Origin: Euphorbia lathyris | Taxonomy: Eukaryota > Streptophyta > Magnoliopsida > Malpighiales > Euphorbiaceae | Reading direction: 5' to 3' | DNA: 64,000 bases | Assembly: GCF_963576675.1 (NCBI RefSeq) | Contig: NC_088910.1 | Location: 31,312,531-31,376,530 of the forward strand | In this document: in pieces, positions 1 to 9,795 of the stretch | Layout of the letters: every line of letters starts with the position of its first letter | Position numbering within the stretch: the first letter of the stretch is position 1 | Translations under genes and position numbers: made by a program | Notes under the pieces: generated by a model | Told to the model about the DNA's origin: nothing | Database searches by the model: none | The model's input: the letters and a program-made list of their open reading frames with translations, nothing else

Positions 1-215
1 ATGAGCGTACCATAGTCGTCCAATCATCTCGTTTTGCCAAACAATCCCTTACTTATACTTTGTTAGAAAAATTGAGATTACAAACATAAAATATGGACAT
101 GATTAATCACTCTCTTAATGAAATACTTTGTTATTTTGATTCATTACTATTTCTTGGCTTTGTTTACTTACTTCTATTTTATTCAAATCAACATTTATGC
201 TACCGTCGTTTATGC
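1..215. other. AT-rich stretch with no recognised gene
   Basis: No open frame or known motif was found here. It lies upstream of the first recognisable exon of the SWI1-like pseudogene and is probably part of one of its introns, but this is inference. Confidence 0.4.
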
Positions 216-327
216 TGTTGGGAATTTTTCTTGATTGGGACAATTTAGCGGAAGCGATAAATCTCATAAACTCAATAAAATAATCTTCAAGTTTTAAGCT
301 ATTATTTTCTTAGCAATATATTGCTTG

Positions 328-339
328 TGGTATTAGAGC
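328..339 (+). other. Degenerate tRNA-Met primer-binding site
   Basis: TGGTATTAGAGC differs by one base from the initiator tRNA-Met PBS TGGTATCAGAGC found in the intact copia elements of this window. It lies 35 bases before the gag remnant, as expected for a copia element. Confidence 0.55.
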
Positions 340-373
340 TTCAATGATCTTAAGGGATCATTGAGTTTTTAAG

Positions 374-647
374 AATGACACCCAACCAATCATCATCGGT
401 TTTTTCTCCTCTAAGTTTCAATGGTGAAAATTATCTAATTTGGGCTATCAAAATGAAAACTCATTTAAAAGGGTTGGACTTGGGTTGAATCTAAAAGGAG
501 GTAACACCTCTTGGAGACAATCCAACTCTAAATCAAATAAGGGCTCATGAAGAGGAATCACCGAAAGCTCTAAGAGTTTTGTCTATCATTCATGATGCTG
601 TCTCAGAGCCAATTTTTACGAGAATTATGACTTGTGAAACAGGAAAT
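374..647 (+). pseudogene. copia gag N-terminal fragment
   Basis: From the ATG at 374 the frame reads a gag N-terminus of the copia type: a F-N-G-E-N-Y-x-x-W motif followed by K-M-K-T-H-L and, further on, a stretch resembling the central gag domain (A-L-R-V-L-S-I-I-H-D-A-V). In-frame stops occur near 493, 499 and 655 and the similarity then fades. No zinc knuckle, protease or later pol domain follows. It is a dead piece of a copia gag gene inside the 216-926 remnant. The family assignment rests on motif recognition only. Confidence 0.6.
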
Positions 648-921
648 GAAGATTGAGAAAAAAGAGAGAAAGGGGAGTTGAGAATATTGAGAGTGAGGAT
701 AAATTACATAATACATATTGTATTGTGTATTTGCTTTCTAATTGATAGATGGTAGTACAATTGTTTTGGGGAGACACAAAATAATTTGATAATTATTTTA
801 GATATTTTCGAGAAACTATTTTTGTTTTATCGGATTATAACTCTATAAAGTTAAATACATCTCTACCCTATAAATTCAATAAAATTGAAATTTATTGTTT
901 CCACAAGCCACGTAAAATTCC

Positions 922-925
<4 letters not shown>

Positions 926-967
<42 letters not shown>
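926..967. repeat. (TA)n microsatellite
   Basis: About 20 uninterrupted TA units directly abut the right end of the 216-926 remnant and run into TATGC, the apparent target-site duplication. The repeat seems to have grown from the TA of that duplication. Confidence 0.9.
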
Positions 968-971
<4 letters not shown>

Positions 972-1550
972 CCGCGAGTCAAGTTCTTAATGATTCTGCT
1001 TTTAGGTGAATAAGAAGACGAGAATGAGAGTTTGCTTGAGATTTCCTAGCATTTACCCTCTCAGGGACTACATTATCGGATCAGAAATTGCAGCGGAAGC
1101 ACTCTACCGGAGAATTTCTGACCAGGAAATTACTCAGAAGAAGAATTTGTGGCATTTCTGGGTGGTTCCTTCGATTTCAGCTCAGAGACTGTCAACCAGC
1201 TCCGTTTCAATTTCTAGGTCTAGAAGTAATATTGTCCTGAAGAAAGGGTGCCTGTCCGAACTCGAGGATACAGGAGCAGTAAAATGGGGCCAGCGCCGGC
1301 ATGTCAGGTACTTTGGCTAGGCACGAAAGCAAATCAGTTAAATCATGTAATGTAACAGCTGGCAAAGAAGAAATCGACGATGAAGAGGAAGAAGGAGAAG
1401 AAGAAGAGGAAGACGATGAAGAAGAAGAGAACGTAGCGGGTGAAGAAATTGACGATCCCGAAACTAGAAAAAACGGCAAAAGAAAGCAACTACAGCGGTC
1501 TTGCAAGGTCATTCAGAAGAAGAAAAGACCAAAACGAGAAAATAAGAATG

Positions 1551-1709
1551 ACATTGTAGTTTACAAGCATAAAAAGAAAAAAGTGCTTAAAAACTCCATT
1601 GATAGATGGTCTGCTGAGAGGTAGAGCAATTCGAATGATTTCACTTTTAGCCTTTAATTTTCAATTAATATTTCCAAACTGGTTAGGAATTGAATTTGAT
1701 AAACAATTG
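1551..1709 (+). repeat. Exon-intron segment, copy 1 of a partial duplication
   Basis: This segment spans the end of the first readable SWI1-like exon, its donor site and the start of the intron. It recurs in diverged form at 2328-2482, about 620 bp further on in the same intron. Confidence 0.85.
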
Positions 1710-2327
1710 TTACTCTCGTTTGTGCTGATCTCAAGTCCTTTTCTGCAAATATGCTGATAATTAGTTACTTCTCCTAATTTGAGTTACTTTAGCTTATGCT
1801 CTTAAGTAACCTTGAACTTATAAGGAATATCATGTCTCCCAACTATTAGTTTCGTTATTGCTTTTTGATTTTTCTGTTTATGTTCTTAGTTTTGTTTACT
1901 ATGTTATCAGAACTGTTGATATTATTCTATAATTAACAATATGTGTGCTAATAAGCTGCTCCTTACTGTTTCTGGTTCCAAATTCCCCTCAAACAGATTC
2001 TGGTAGTACTTTCTTTACATGAAAATTCTGATACATGTTCTGTTTCATTCACATTATTCTTACTACATGAGAAATTATGTTAATGTCACTCATTCTTATT
2101 CTCTAACTAAGTTTAGTTTCTTCCGAAAGATTGATAATTTTTTTCGTGCATTTGATTATATTTCCACTTCAGTTTGTCAAGATGATGGATTCTATTCTAC
2201 TATCCAATCTGTTGCTTTTGGTCCTCATATCAGTTTTTAATTTCTCATTCAGAATTTGTTCCGTCAATTTCAGTCTATATACTCTTACTCCGATATTGGT
2301 CATAGGCAATTTGAATGATAGATGGTC

Positions 2328-2482
2328 ACATTGTAGTTTACTAGCATAAAAAGGAAAGAGTTCTTAAAAAAAAACTCCATTAATCGATGGTCTGCCAAGG
2401 GGTAAGCAATTTCAATGATTTCACTTTTAGCCTTTAATTAATGTTTCTAAACTGGTTAGGAATTGAATTTGATAAGCAATTG
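2328..2482 (+). repeat. Exon-intron segment, copy 2 (pseudo-exon in intron)
   Basis: This is a diverged copy of 1551-1709. The exon part is frameshifted by a longer A run, but it still ends R-W-S-A-K-G followed by a GT donor-like GGTAAGC. It lies just before the acceptor of the next exon, so a second decayed donor-bearing exon end sits in the intron. Confidence 0.85.
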
Positions 2483-3478
2483 GGATTTATAAATGAAGGT
2501 ATAAGTTGGCTGAAGTGAACATGTTGAAAATAATGAAAGAACAAGGTGCAGTATTTGGGAGACCAATTCTCAGGCCAGAGCTGAGAGCTCAGGCAAGGAA
2601 GCTAATTGGAGATACAGGTCTGCTGGATCATTTGCTGAAGCACATGGCTGGGAAGGTGGCACCAGGAGGTGAAGAGAGGTTTAGGAGGAGGCACAATGCA
2701 GAAGGAGCAATGGAATATTGGCTTGAGAAAGCCGATTTGATTGAAATAAGAAGAGAAGCTGGGGTTCAGGATCCTCACTGGACTTCACCACCTGGTTGGC
2801 ATACTGGTGACAACCCGACTCAGGATCCTATTTGTGCGAGGGAATTCAAGAGCCTCAAGGAAGAGATATCTAATTTGAAAAAGTAATTATCCTTTCTTGT
2901 TTTCCTGTCCATGATGTTTATATTTTCATTTCAATTAGTTGGATATTCTACTATTCCATATTAGAGAGGTTCTGTTCAATATGTAAATTAGCTTGATTCT
3001 AGGAAATTAATTTGTAAGCTGTGTATTTATGCCTGATTAGCTTACCTAAAAGCTAGCTGATATCTTGTATCCTTTCAACCCTTGACTTGTTGGGAAACAC
3101 AGAAATTGGCATTACAAAATTCATCGAATTTGTTTGATGAACAGTATCCAAGAAAATTAGCGAGGAAGAAGAAGCAATTGCTGCTACTCCTATTTCTTCT
3201 ATTACTCAAGGTAAATCTGAATTCTGAAAGATTGACTTGCAAGTTATTTAATTGATTAATTTAATAGTTCCTTTCCCCCATCTTTTGCAGGAAATGTATA
3301 TTGATTTGATGAATAAGAAGACTAAGATTGAAGAACAATTGATGGAAATTTCACAATCTTTGTGTTGGATGGAGGTATGAACCAACATTAATGCTTGAAT
3401 AGTTATTAAGAATTGTTTGTTTGTGTAACGATTAGGGATTTTTGGAAGTAGTGAATAGAGAAGAATTAGGGTTGGTGT

Positions 3479-4138
3479 TGTTGAACTATACTTCGAACGA
3501 TCAATCAACCACACAGATAAACAAAGTTCACAAAGATCACAGATTGGATCTTGAAACAACAATCAAAAGAATACACACATAATTTACCCTGGTTCGGCTT
3601 AACTGCCTACATCTAGCAACTTCACTAATCAATGGAGATTACAACAAGATTGAAACAGTTTCCTCTCAAGAAACCCTCGTGTTTTCCCAATCCCCAACTC
3701 AGTATATCACAATGTACACTAATGACTTAGTCTAAGAATAATCTCTCATATGAAACTACTTCCCAACCCAGACCTTTTATAGCCTTTACAAGATTGTGAA
3801 AATACCCAAAATGTACTAACCCAGACCTTTTATAGCCTTTACAAGATTGTGAAAATACCCAAAATGTACTAACTCAGCAAGACCTACTGACCAGTGGTAA
3901 CACAGCAAGACCATGTTGTCCTGAACACAGCACGAACATGTTGACCTGTATTAACACCTCAGTACCATGCTATAAGTCAGCATTATACCGACTTGTTGAA
4001 ATACTTATGCTGACTGGTTGGCTTATAATTATGCTGACTTGATTACCCAGCATCATTCTTGTAATAGAAAACAACGACTTACAATGCTGACTTGTTGACT
4101 CAGCATCATCAGCTAGTGATAGAAAACAACGACTTACA
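3479..4138 (-). repeat. copia1 3' LTR
   Basis: This 660-bp LTR differs from the 5' LTR mainly by a tandem duplication of about 54 bp at roughly 3764-3872 (the block containing CCTTTTATAGCC appears twice). That block carries the TATA-like motif, so the copy has two such motifs. Confidence 0.92.
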
Positions 4139-4150
4139 ATCTCCACCTTG
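4139..4150 (-). other. copia1 polypurine tract
   Basis: On the - strand AAGGTGGAGAT directly precedes the 3' LTR, the usual form of a copia PPT for plus-strand priming. Confidence 0.75.
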
Positions 4151-4189
4151 TCTTTCTAATCACTCCATCAACTAGTGAAGAAAATACAC

Positions 4190-7100
4190 TCAAGGATCAC
4201 TGACCATCCTAACCAGTTTCAAGCAATGTTCAAATTTATTACTTGAAACAGATTTGGTCAGCATGTCGGCTGGGTTATCCTCAGTTCCCACTTTCACCAC
4301 CTGAACAGTACCAGTGCTAATCACATCCCTGACGAAATGCATTCTCACATCTATGTGTTTGGATTGCTCGTGAAATACTTGGTGTTTTGACAGGTGTATA
4401 GCTCCTTGACTATCACAGTAAATCTTCAAACCATCAATCTGTGTCACTCCAAGTTCCGCTAAGACTCCTCTCAGCCACATTGCTTCCTTTACTGCCTCTG
4501 TGACGGCAATAAACTCTGCCTCGGTTGTTGACAAAGTCACAACTGACTGTAGACTTGCCCTCCAACTTATTGCTGTTCCAAACACAGTGAATACGTACCC
4601 GGTTTGAGATTTTCTTGTGTCAATGCTACCAGCATAATCAGAATCAACAAAACCTGCTACATCATCCACTAGGGCTTCAGCTCCACCATAACTCAAACCT
4701 TTACTCAGTGAGCCTTTGACATACCTCAGCACCCACTTCACCGCTGACCAATGTGCTCTTCCTGGATTTGCCATGAACCTGCTAATGAGACTCACAGCAT
4801 GAGCCAAATCTGGACGTGTACAGACCATCGCGTACATTAGACAACCTACAACACTAGAATATGGCACCCTCTCCATGTCTTCCTTTTCCTCATCAGTTTG
4901 AGGACTTTGCTTACTGCTCAGCTTGAAGTGACTTGCAAGTGGAGTGAGAACGGCCTTTGAATTCGTCATACCAAAACGTTCTAACACCTTGCTCAGATAA
5001 ACTGACTGACTTAGGAACAGCTTCTTTCTTCCTCTGTCTCGAGAAATTTGCATCCCTAAAATTTTCCGTGCTGACCCGAGATCCTTCATCTCAAACCGTG
5101 TGTTTAGTTGTGCCTTTAACTGATTTATGGCTGCTTTGTTGTGACAAGCTATAAGCATGTCATCAACATATAACAAGAGATAAATCTTAGAGCCATCACT
5201 AAGGTCTCTACTATACACACACCAGTCATAACTAGACCTATGAAAGTCCTGACTTATCATAAACTCATCGAACTTCATGTACCACTGTCTAGGGGACTGT
5301 TTCAGACCATATAGAGACTTCTTAAGCAAACATACCCGCTGGTCTTTATCTCCTATTTCAAAACCCTCTGGTTGTTGCATATATATGACCTCATCCAGGT
5401 TTCCATGAAGAAAAGCTGTTTTGACATCTAACTGTTCTAATTCTAGATCAAAACGAGCTACAAGAGAGAGAATAATCCTTATAGACCTATGTTTAACAAC
5501 CGGTGAATAGATTTTATTAAAGTCTATACCTTCCTGCTGAGTAAACCCTTTGGCCACCAACCTAGCTTTAAACCTAGGTTTCTCTACACCAGGTATCCCT
5601 TCCTTTCTTTTAAACACCCACCTTGAACCGACCAACTTCTTATCAGGAGGTTTATCTACCAAAATCCAAGTTTCATTTTTATCAAGGGATTTTATCTCAT
5701 CCTTCATAGCGTTAAGCCACTGTTCATTGTCAACCGAATTCACAGCTTCCCTATAGGTTACAGGTTCAGATTCTTGTACTGCCCTAGCAACACTAAATGC
5801 ATAAGCTACAAGGTCCTCAAAACCATATCTAACCGGGGCCCTAGGGACTCTTCTTTCACGGTCTCTAACAAGTCTATAGCTTTTACTGGACTCAGTAGAA
5901 TTACCATCACTGACTTCTTGCTCGGTTTTACGGGTGTTTTCACTATTTTCTTCAAGCTCCACCTCATTCTTAACACTCTCAAGGTTTTGAATGGACTCAG
6001 GACTACTCGGTTCTAACTGAGTTTTCTCTTGGTTTTTCTGATAAGGAAAATCCATCTCATTGAACACAACATTTCTGCTGACTATGGATTTCTTATAACC
6101 AGGTTCTAGGCACCACAACTTATAGCCCTTGACTCCTATAGGGTAGCCTATAAAAACACATCTTAGAGCCCGAGGTTCTAATTTTTCATGTCTAACGTGT
6201 GCAAAAGCTGAACAACCAAACACTCTAAGTTTTTCATAATCCTCAGGGTTATCAGACCACATTTGCATAGGTGTTTTAAAACCTATAGCAGATGATGGGC
6301 ACCTATTGATTAGGTAACACGCAGTTTGCACTACTTCAGCCCAGAAAGACTTAGGGAGACTGGATTGGATTAACATGCACCTAACTCTCTCTAGGATAGT
6401 CCTATTATACCTCTCTGCTAGGCCATTCTGCTGTGGAGTTCCAGGAACGGTGTGATGTTTGGTTATACCTGACTTCTTGCACAAAGTGATGAAATCTTTG
6501 TCAAGAAACTCCAAACCATTGTCGGTTCTCAACCTTTTGATTTTCTTTCCTGTTTGGTTTTCCACTAACACTTTCCAATCCTTGAACGTTTGCAAGGCCT
6601 CATTCTTATGAGCTAGAATATAAACCCATACTCTTCTAGAGTAATCATCAATAAGGGTCATAAAATAGGTCCTCCCACCATGAGACTTAGTTCTTGTTGG
6701 CCCCCATAGGTCAGAGTGAATGTACTCAAGAATGTCCTGGGTTCTATGTATTGCTGACTTAGGAAACTTGACTTTACTTGACTTCCCTAAGACACAGTTC
6801 TCACAGAAATCTATCTTTCCTATGTGATCTTTACCAAAACAACCCTGCTTCCTAAGTTCATGTAAACCAACTTCACTCACGTGACCTAGTCTAAGGTGAC
6901 AAAGATTGGTTCTATCAATTTTAGACTCGGTGAGATTTGCTGTAGAGACTAACACAATACTACCTAAGAGTGTGTATAGGCCATTACTCATGGTACCTTT
7001 CATAACAACTAAAGATCCTCTAGCTATTCTTATGATACCCCCTTCGGCTCTATAATTGTATCCTTGTTTATCAAGCGTACCCAAAGAAATTAAATTTCTT

Positions 7101-8116
7101 TTCAGTTCTGGCACATACCTCACACTGGTCATAATCCTTTCTTGACCATCGAACATCTTCAGCCTGATGGAGCCTTGACCCAGTACCTTGCACAACTTGT
7201 TGTTGCCTAGAAGAACCCTCCCACCTTCTTCTTGAAAGTCTTCGAACCACGTCCTGTTGGGAGTCATATGGAACGTACATCCGCTGTCCAAGATCCAGTC
7301 AGTGTTTGGATCTTTATCAGTGACAGCAAGAACTTCAGCGCTCTCATAACCTTCTTCTACCACAGCGGCTTCGCCTTGATCTTTAGGCTGACCTTGACTC
7401 TTCTTCCTCTCAGGACAGTTTTTCCTGAAATGTCCTTCCTTATGGCAGTGAAAACACTTGTAGACATTGCCTTCTTTATTGCTTGAGGATGGAGTTTTGG
7501 ACTTTTTCCCGTTCTTGTTCTTTGGCTTGTGAGAGTCCTTTTTCTCAGACCTTCCACGAACAAGCAATCCTTCTGCAGTTTCAGTGTTGGTGCTGGCCTC
7601 AATCTGTTTTGACTTTAGAGCCATAAGAACTTCTTCCAGACTTAGTGTTTCTCTAGCGTACTTCATGGTTTCAACGAAATGACTAAAAGACTGGGGTAAA
7701 GAATTCAAGATCATTATGGCCTGATCTTCATTATCTATCTTTACCTCTATGTTCTCTAGGTCAATTATGATCTTTGAGAAATCATCAAGATAGTCTTCAA
7801 CTGGCTTGTCCTCGTTCATCTTGAAGCCGAAAAGCTTTCCCTTAAGATAAACACGATTGGTGAGTGTCTTCGTCATGTACAACTGTTCAAGCTTGAGCCA
7901 AACCCCAGCAGCTGAGGTTTCCTTCGAGACTTCTCTCAGCACCTTGTCGCCAAGATCTTCTTTCTCCTCCTTCGTCATTGTCGCCGGAAGTTCTTTCTCG
8001 CCCTTCAGAGCCTTCGCAACCTTTATTTGAACCAAGATTGCTTTCATCCTCTGTCTCCATAGAGCAAAATCTCCCTTACCATTGAAACGCTCGATCTCGA
8101 TCTTTGTAAAACCTAT
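4190..8116 (-). CDS. copia1 gag-pol polyprotein
   Basis: One frame stays open for about 1,310 codons. In order it shows: a gag domain (E-R-F-N-G near the start); a CCHC knuckle (C-F-H-C-H-K-E-G-H-F-R-K-N-C, residue ~240); an aspartic protease site D-S-G-C (~295); integrase with an H-x-C-x-x-C zinc region, D-L-W-G, T-D-N-G and Q-Q-N-G-L-A-E-R; RT with Y-V-D-D; and RNase H with D-S-D-Y-A-G, T-T-E-A-E and D-S-Q-G. This integrase-before-RT order defines copia. No catalytic residue is obviously lost. The open frame extends upstream through the PBS into the LTR without any ATG. Where a gag start is expected (8114-8116) the codon is ATA, and the next ATG is about 23 codons further in. The element therefore looks intact except for its initiation codon. 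Confidence 0.9.
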   Translation of the reverse strand: MGFTKIEIERFNGKGDFALWRQRMKAILVQIKVAKALKGEKELPATMTKEEKEDLGDKVLREVSKETSAAGVWLKLEQLYMTKTLTNRVYLKGKLFGFKMNEDKPVEDYLDDFSKIIIDLENIEVKIDNEDQAIMILNSLPQSFSHFVETMKYARETLSLEEVLMALKSKQIEASTNTETAEGLLVRGRSEKKDSHKPKNKNGKKSKTPSSSNKEGNVYKCFHCHKEGHFRKNCPERKKSQGQPKDQGEAAVVEEGYESAEVLAVTDKDPNTDWILDSGCTFHMTPNRTWFEDFQEEGGRVLLGNNKLCKVLGQGSIRLKMFDGQERIMTSVRYVPELKRNLISLGTLDKQGYNYRAEGGIIRIARGSLVVMKGTMSNGLYTLLGSIVLVSTANLTESKIDRTNLCHLRLGHVSEVGLHELRKQGCFGKDHIGKIDFCENCVLGKSSKVKFPKSAIHRTQDILEYIHSDLWGPTRTKSHGGRTYFMTLIDDYSRRVWVYILAHKNEALQTFKDWKVLVENQTGKKIKRLRTDNGLEFLDKDFITLCKKSGITKHHTVPGTPQQNGLAERYNRTILERVRCMLIQSSLPKSFWAEVVQTACYLINRCPSSAIGFKTPMQMWSDNPEDYEKLRVFGCSAFAHVRHEKLEPRALRCVFIGYPIGVKGYKLWCLEPGYKKSIVSRNVVFNEMDFPYQKNQEKTQLEPSSPESIQNLESVKNEVELEENSENTRKTEQEVSDGNSTESSKSYRLVRDRERRVPRAPVRYGFEDLVAYAFSVARAVQESEPVTYREAVNSVDNEQWLNAMKDEIKSLDKNETWILVDKPPDKKLVGSRWVFKRKEGIPGVEKPRFKARLVAKGFTQQEGIDFNKIYSPVVKHRSIRIILSLVARFDLELEQLDVKTAFLHGNLDEVIYMQQPEGFEIGDKDQRVCLLKKSLYGLKQSPRQWYMKFDEFMISQDFHRSSYDWCVYSRDLSDGSKIYLLLYVDDMLIACHNKAAINQLKAQLNTRFEMKDLGSARKILGMQISRDRGRKKLFLSQSVYLSKVLERFGMTNSKAVLTPLASHFKLSSKQSPQTDEEKEDMERVPYSSVVGCLMYAMVCTRPDLAHAVSLISRFMANPGRAHWSAVKWVLRYVKGSLSKGLSYGGAEALVDDVAGFVDSDYAGSIDTRKSQTGYVFTVFGTAISWRASLQSVVTLSTTEAEFIAVTEAVKEAMWLRGVLAELGVTQIDGLKIYCDSQGAIHLSKHQVFHEQSKHIDVRMHFVRDVISTGTVQVVKVGTEDNPADMLTKSVSSNKFEHCLKLVRMVSDP

Positions 8117-8133
8117 TGCTCTGTTCTTGATTA

Positions 8134-8145
8134 GCTCTGATACCA
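8134..8145 (-). other. copia1 primer-binding site (tRNA-Met)
   Basis: The - strand reads TGGTATCAGAGC two bases inside the 5' LTR, complementary to the 3' end of initiator tRNA-Met, the standard primer of plant copia elements. Confidence 0.93.
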
Positions 8146-8147
8146 AT

Positions 8148-8772
8148 TGTTGAACTATACTTCGAACGATCAATCAACCACACAGATAAACAAAGTTCAC
8201 AAAGATCACAGATTGGATCTTGAAACAACAATCAAAAGAATACACACAGAATTTACCCTGGTTCGGCTTAACTGCCTACATCCAGCAACTTCACTAATCA
8301 ATGGAGATTACAACAAGATTGAAACAGTTTCCTCTCAAGAAACCCTCATGTTTTCCCAATCCCCAACTCAGTATATCACAGTGTACACTAATGACTTAGT
8401 CTAAGAATAATCTCTCATATGAAACTACTTCCCAACCCAGACCTTTTATAGCCTTTACAAGATTGTGAAAATACCCAAAATATCCTTACTCAAAATGTAC
8501 TAACTCAGCAAGACCTACTGACCAGTGGTAACACAGCAAGACCATGTTGTCTTGAACACAGCACGAACATGTTGACCTGTATTAACACCTCAGTACCATG
8601 CTATAAGTCAGCATTATACCGACTTGTTGAAATACTCATGCTGACTGGTTGGCTTATAATTATGCTGACTTGATTACCCAGCATCATTCTTGTAATAGAA
8701 AACAACAACGACTTACAATGCTGACTTGTTGACTCAGCATCATCAGCTAGTGATAGAAAACAACGACTTACA
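8148..8772 (-). repeat. copia1 5' LTR
   Basis: This 625-bp LTR reads TGTAAGTCG to GTTCAACA on the - strand. It carries a single copy of the block duplicated in the 3' LTR. Confidence 0.93.
8442..8450 (-). promoter_or_regulatory. TATA-like box in copia1 5' LTR
   Basis: The - strand reads TATAAAAGG about 300 bp inside the LTR, a plausible core promoter driving the element. No transcript evidence is available. Confidence 0.5.
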
Positions 8773-9019
8773 GGTGATAGGAGAAGAATAAGAAGAGAAA
8801 GAGAAAGAATTAGGGAGAGAGAAAGAAGAAAAGAGAGATAGTTTCATTCAATATTAATCTGATACCTTTTCCATACAAGGCATGACTCTATATAGACCAA
8901 CCTATTGCTGATGTGGCAGCAGTTACAGAATCCTACAGCTGTAAATAATAGAACTGTTACAACTGTAAACAGTCCTAAATAACAACTAATTAACACTTAA
9001 ATGTAAAACAATCACCCGC
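8773..9019 (-). mobile_element. LTR-like remnant
   Basis: On the - strand this stretch has the look of the front of an LTR: a TATA-like TCTATATAGAGTC near 8890-8903 followed by a pyrimidine-rich run (8775-8845). It follows directly after the end of the P450 fusion ORF. No second copy is visible and copia1 cuts it off at 8773, so the element type stays open. Confidence 0.35.
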
Positions 9020-9023
9020 CTAA

Positions 9024-9783
9024 TTAATAGCTAATAATTCCCCTTTTAATTTCTCTAATAATTCGAATAATCGTGACAATACTTCCCCCTTTAGAGCATT
9101 CTTTGTCGCCAAGAATGTATAAAGTTTGGAACTCAGTGAACTTGGAAAGGCTCCGGAACAGAAACAACCCATTGAATTTGTAGGGTGATGACAGTGAACT
9201 TGAAAGAGCTCTGTGGCTGAAAAGACCATGTTCATTTCTTTCTGGCTTATATTCTAGAGCATCATCACCCCATATGAATTTCATTCTTCCCATTGCATAA
9301 GGTTGGTAAGCTACTGCATCTCCTTTCTTTATACGAAAATCATCTTGTAGAGTATCATCAGAAAAGCAAACCTTTGTGTCAAAGGGCATAACCAGATAGA
9401 GTATGAGTGTTTCTGTGCTAGTACCATGGAGATAATTCTTCTTTTCAATAGCTCCTGCTGCACCTTCTGCAAAATTTGTAAATTCCTTTGCTTTTGAAAC
9501 ATTTCTTGCTTCATTCACAACCTTGTCTTGCACATCAGGATGTTTGCAAAGAACATAGATGAACCAAGATAGAGTGGCTGTTGTTGTGTCTTTGCCCTTA
9601 ATCCCACAGTTCGAAGTTATGTCTGGTAAATATTTTTTTATTAGTCTCTGTCTCATTTAGGAACCTAGACAAAATATCAAATTTTTTCATTGTTCCTGTG
9701 ATAGGAGCATGAATATAATTCGTCTTTTCAAAAGCTTCCTCTTCAATTTTGGCTGCCAATTCTTTTTCGTTTGATCCATTCAT
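9024..9783 (-). pseudogene. CYP704-like cytochrome P450 pseudogene fragment
   Basis: CYP704 enzymes hydroxylate fatty acids at the ER. The - strand shows the oxygen-binding helix I motif G-K-D-T-T-T-A-T-L-S-W-F, then K-H-P-D-V-Q, a damaged E-x-x-R region (T-E-T-L-I-L, where family members have E-T-L-R), C-F-S-D-D-T-L, and Y-Q-P-Y-A-M-G-R-M-K-F-I-W-G-D-D. A +1 shift near 9650 separates D-I-L-S-R-F-L-N-E from the rest. A stretch like the helix-K region (E-E-E-A-F-E-K-T-N-Y-I-H-A) also occurs upstream, out of natural order. The heme-binding Cys motif and the N-terminal half are missing. The last ~35 residues (Y-I-L-G-D-K-E-C-S-K-G-G..) are not P450-like. It cannot make a working enzyme. Confidence 0.75.
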
Positions 9784-9795
9784 GCTGTCACAAGG

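Larger units (their letters stand above)
216..926 (+). mobile_element. Short copia-type retroelement remnant
   Basis: The segment begins with TGTTGGGAATTTT and ends with the exact reverse complement AAAATTCCCAACA (914-926), a 13-bp terminal inverted repeat starting TG and ending CA as in LTR elements. Inside are a PBS-like site at 328-339 and a gag-like coding remnant. The five bases before it (TATGC, 211-215) recur at 964-968 after a (TA)n tract, which looks like a target-site duplication. It is too short to hold a pol region and is an internally deleted or non-autonomous copy. It sits just upstream of a SWI1-like exon, so the insertion was probably intronic. Confidence 0.6.
1006..3379 (+). 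pseudogene. SWI1: SWI1/DYAD/AM1-like meiosis gene, broken 3'-truncated copy
   Basis: Members of this plant family organise meiotic chromosomes and control meiotic entry and sister cohesion in the nucleus. Readable exons are about 1006-1620, 2499-2882, 3145-3210 and 3291-3375. The first holds M-R-V-C-L-R-F-P-S, a W-G-Q-R-R-H-V-R-Y-F-G motif and an acidic run followed by a basic run; the second holds the conserved core (R-W-S-A-E-R-Y-K-L-A-E, then K-L-I-G-D-T-G-L-L-D-H-L-L-K-H-M). The 1620/2499 junction splices in frame with GT..AG borders. Three joins fail: one extra base near 1318 (TAG stop), and phase mismatches at exons 2-3 and 3-4. The remaining 3' exons are absent; copia1 begins 100 bp downstream. 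Upstream exons may lie outside the window. Family identity is fairly sure. That it is dead rather than mis-sequenced is an inference. Confidence 0.75.
3479..8772 (-). mobile_element. copia1: complete Ty1/copia retrotransposon
   Basis: Two LTRs (3479-4138 and 8148-8772), both TG..CA, flank one long gag-pol frame. On the - strand the order is 5' LTR (8148-8772), PBS, gag-pol, PPT, 3' LTR (3479-4138). Flanks GGTGT (3474-3478) and GGTGA (8773-8777) look like a target duplication with one change. The LTRs are nearly identical apart from one tandem duplication, so the insertion is fairly recent. It separates the SWI1-like pseudogene from the P450 mosaic. The Tnt1/Tork-like polyprotein style is an impression from motifs. 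Confidence 0.93.

Noticed and set aside
1207..1512. Ser-rich ORF on the - strand
   Set aside because: It is the antisense of the GAA/GAG-rich acidic run of the SWI1-like exon.
8173..8173. Start of copia1 gag-pol inside the 5' LTR
   Set aside because: The upstream extension passes through LTR and PBS sequence and begins at a non-ATG codon; it is an open frame, not a plausible start.
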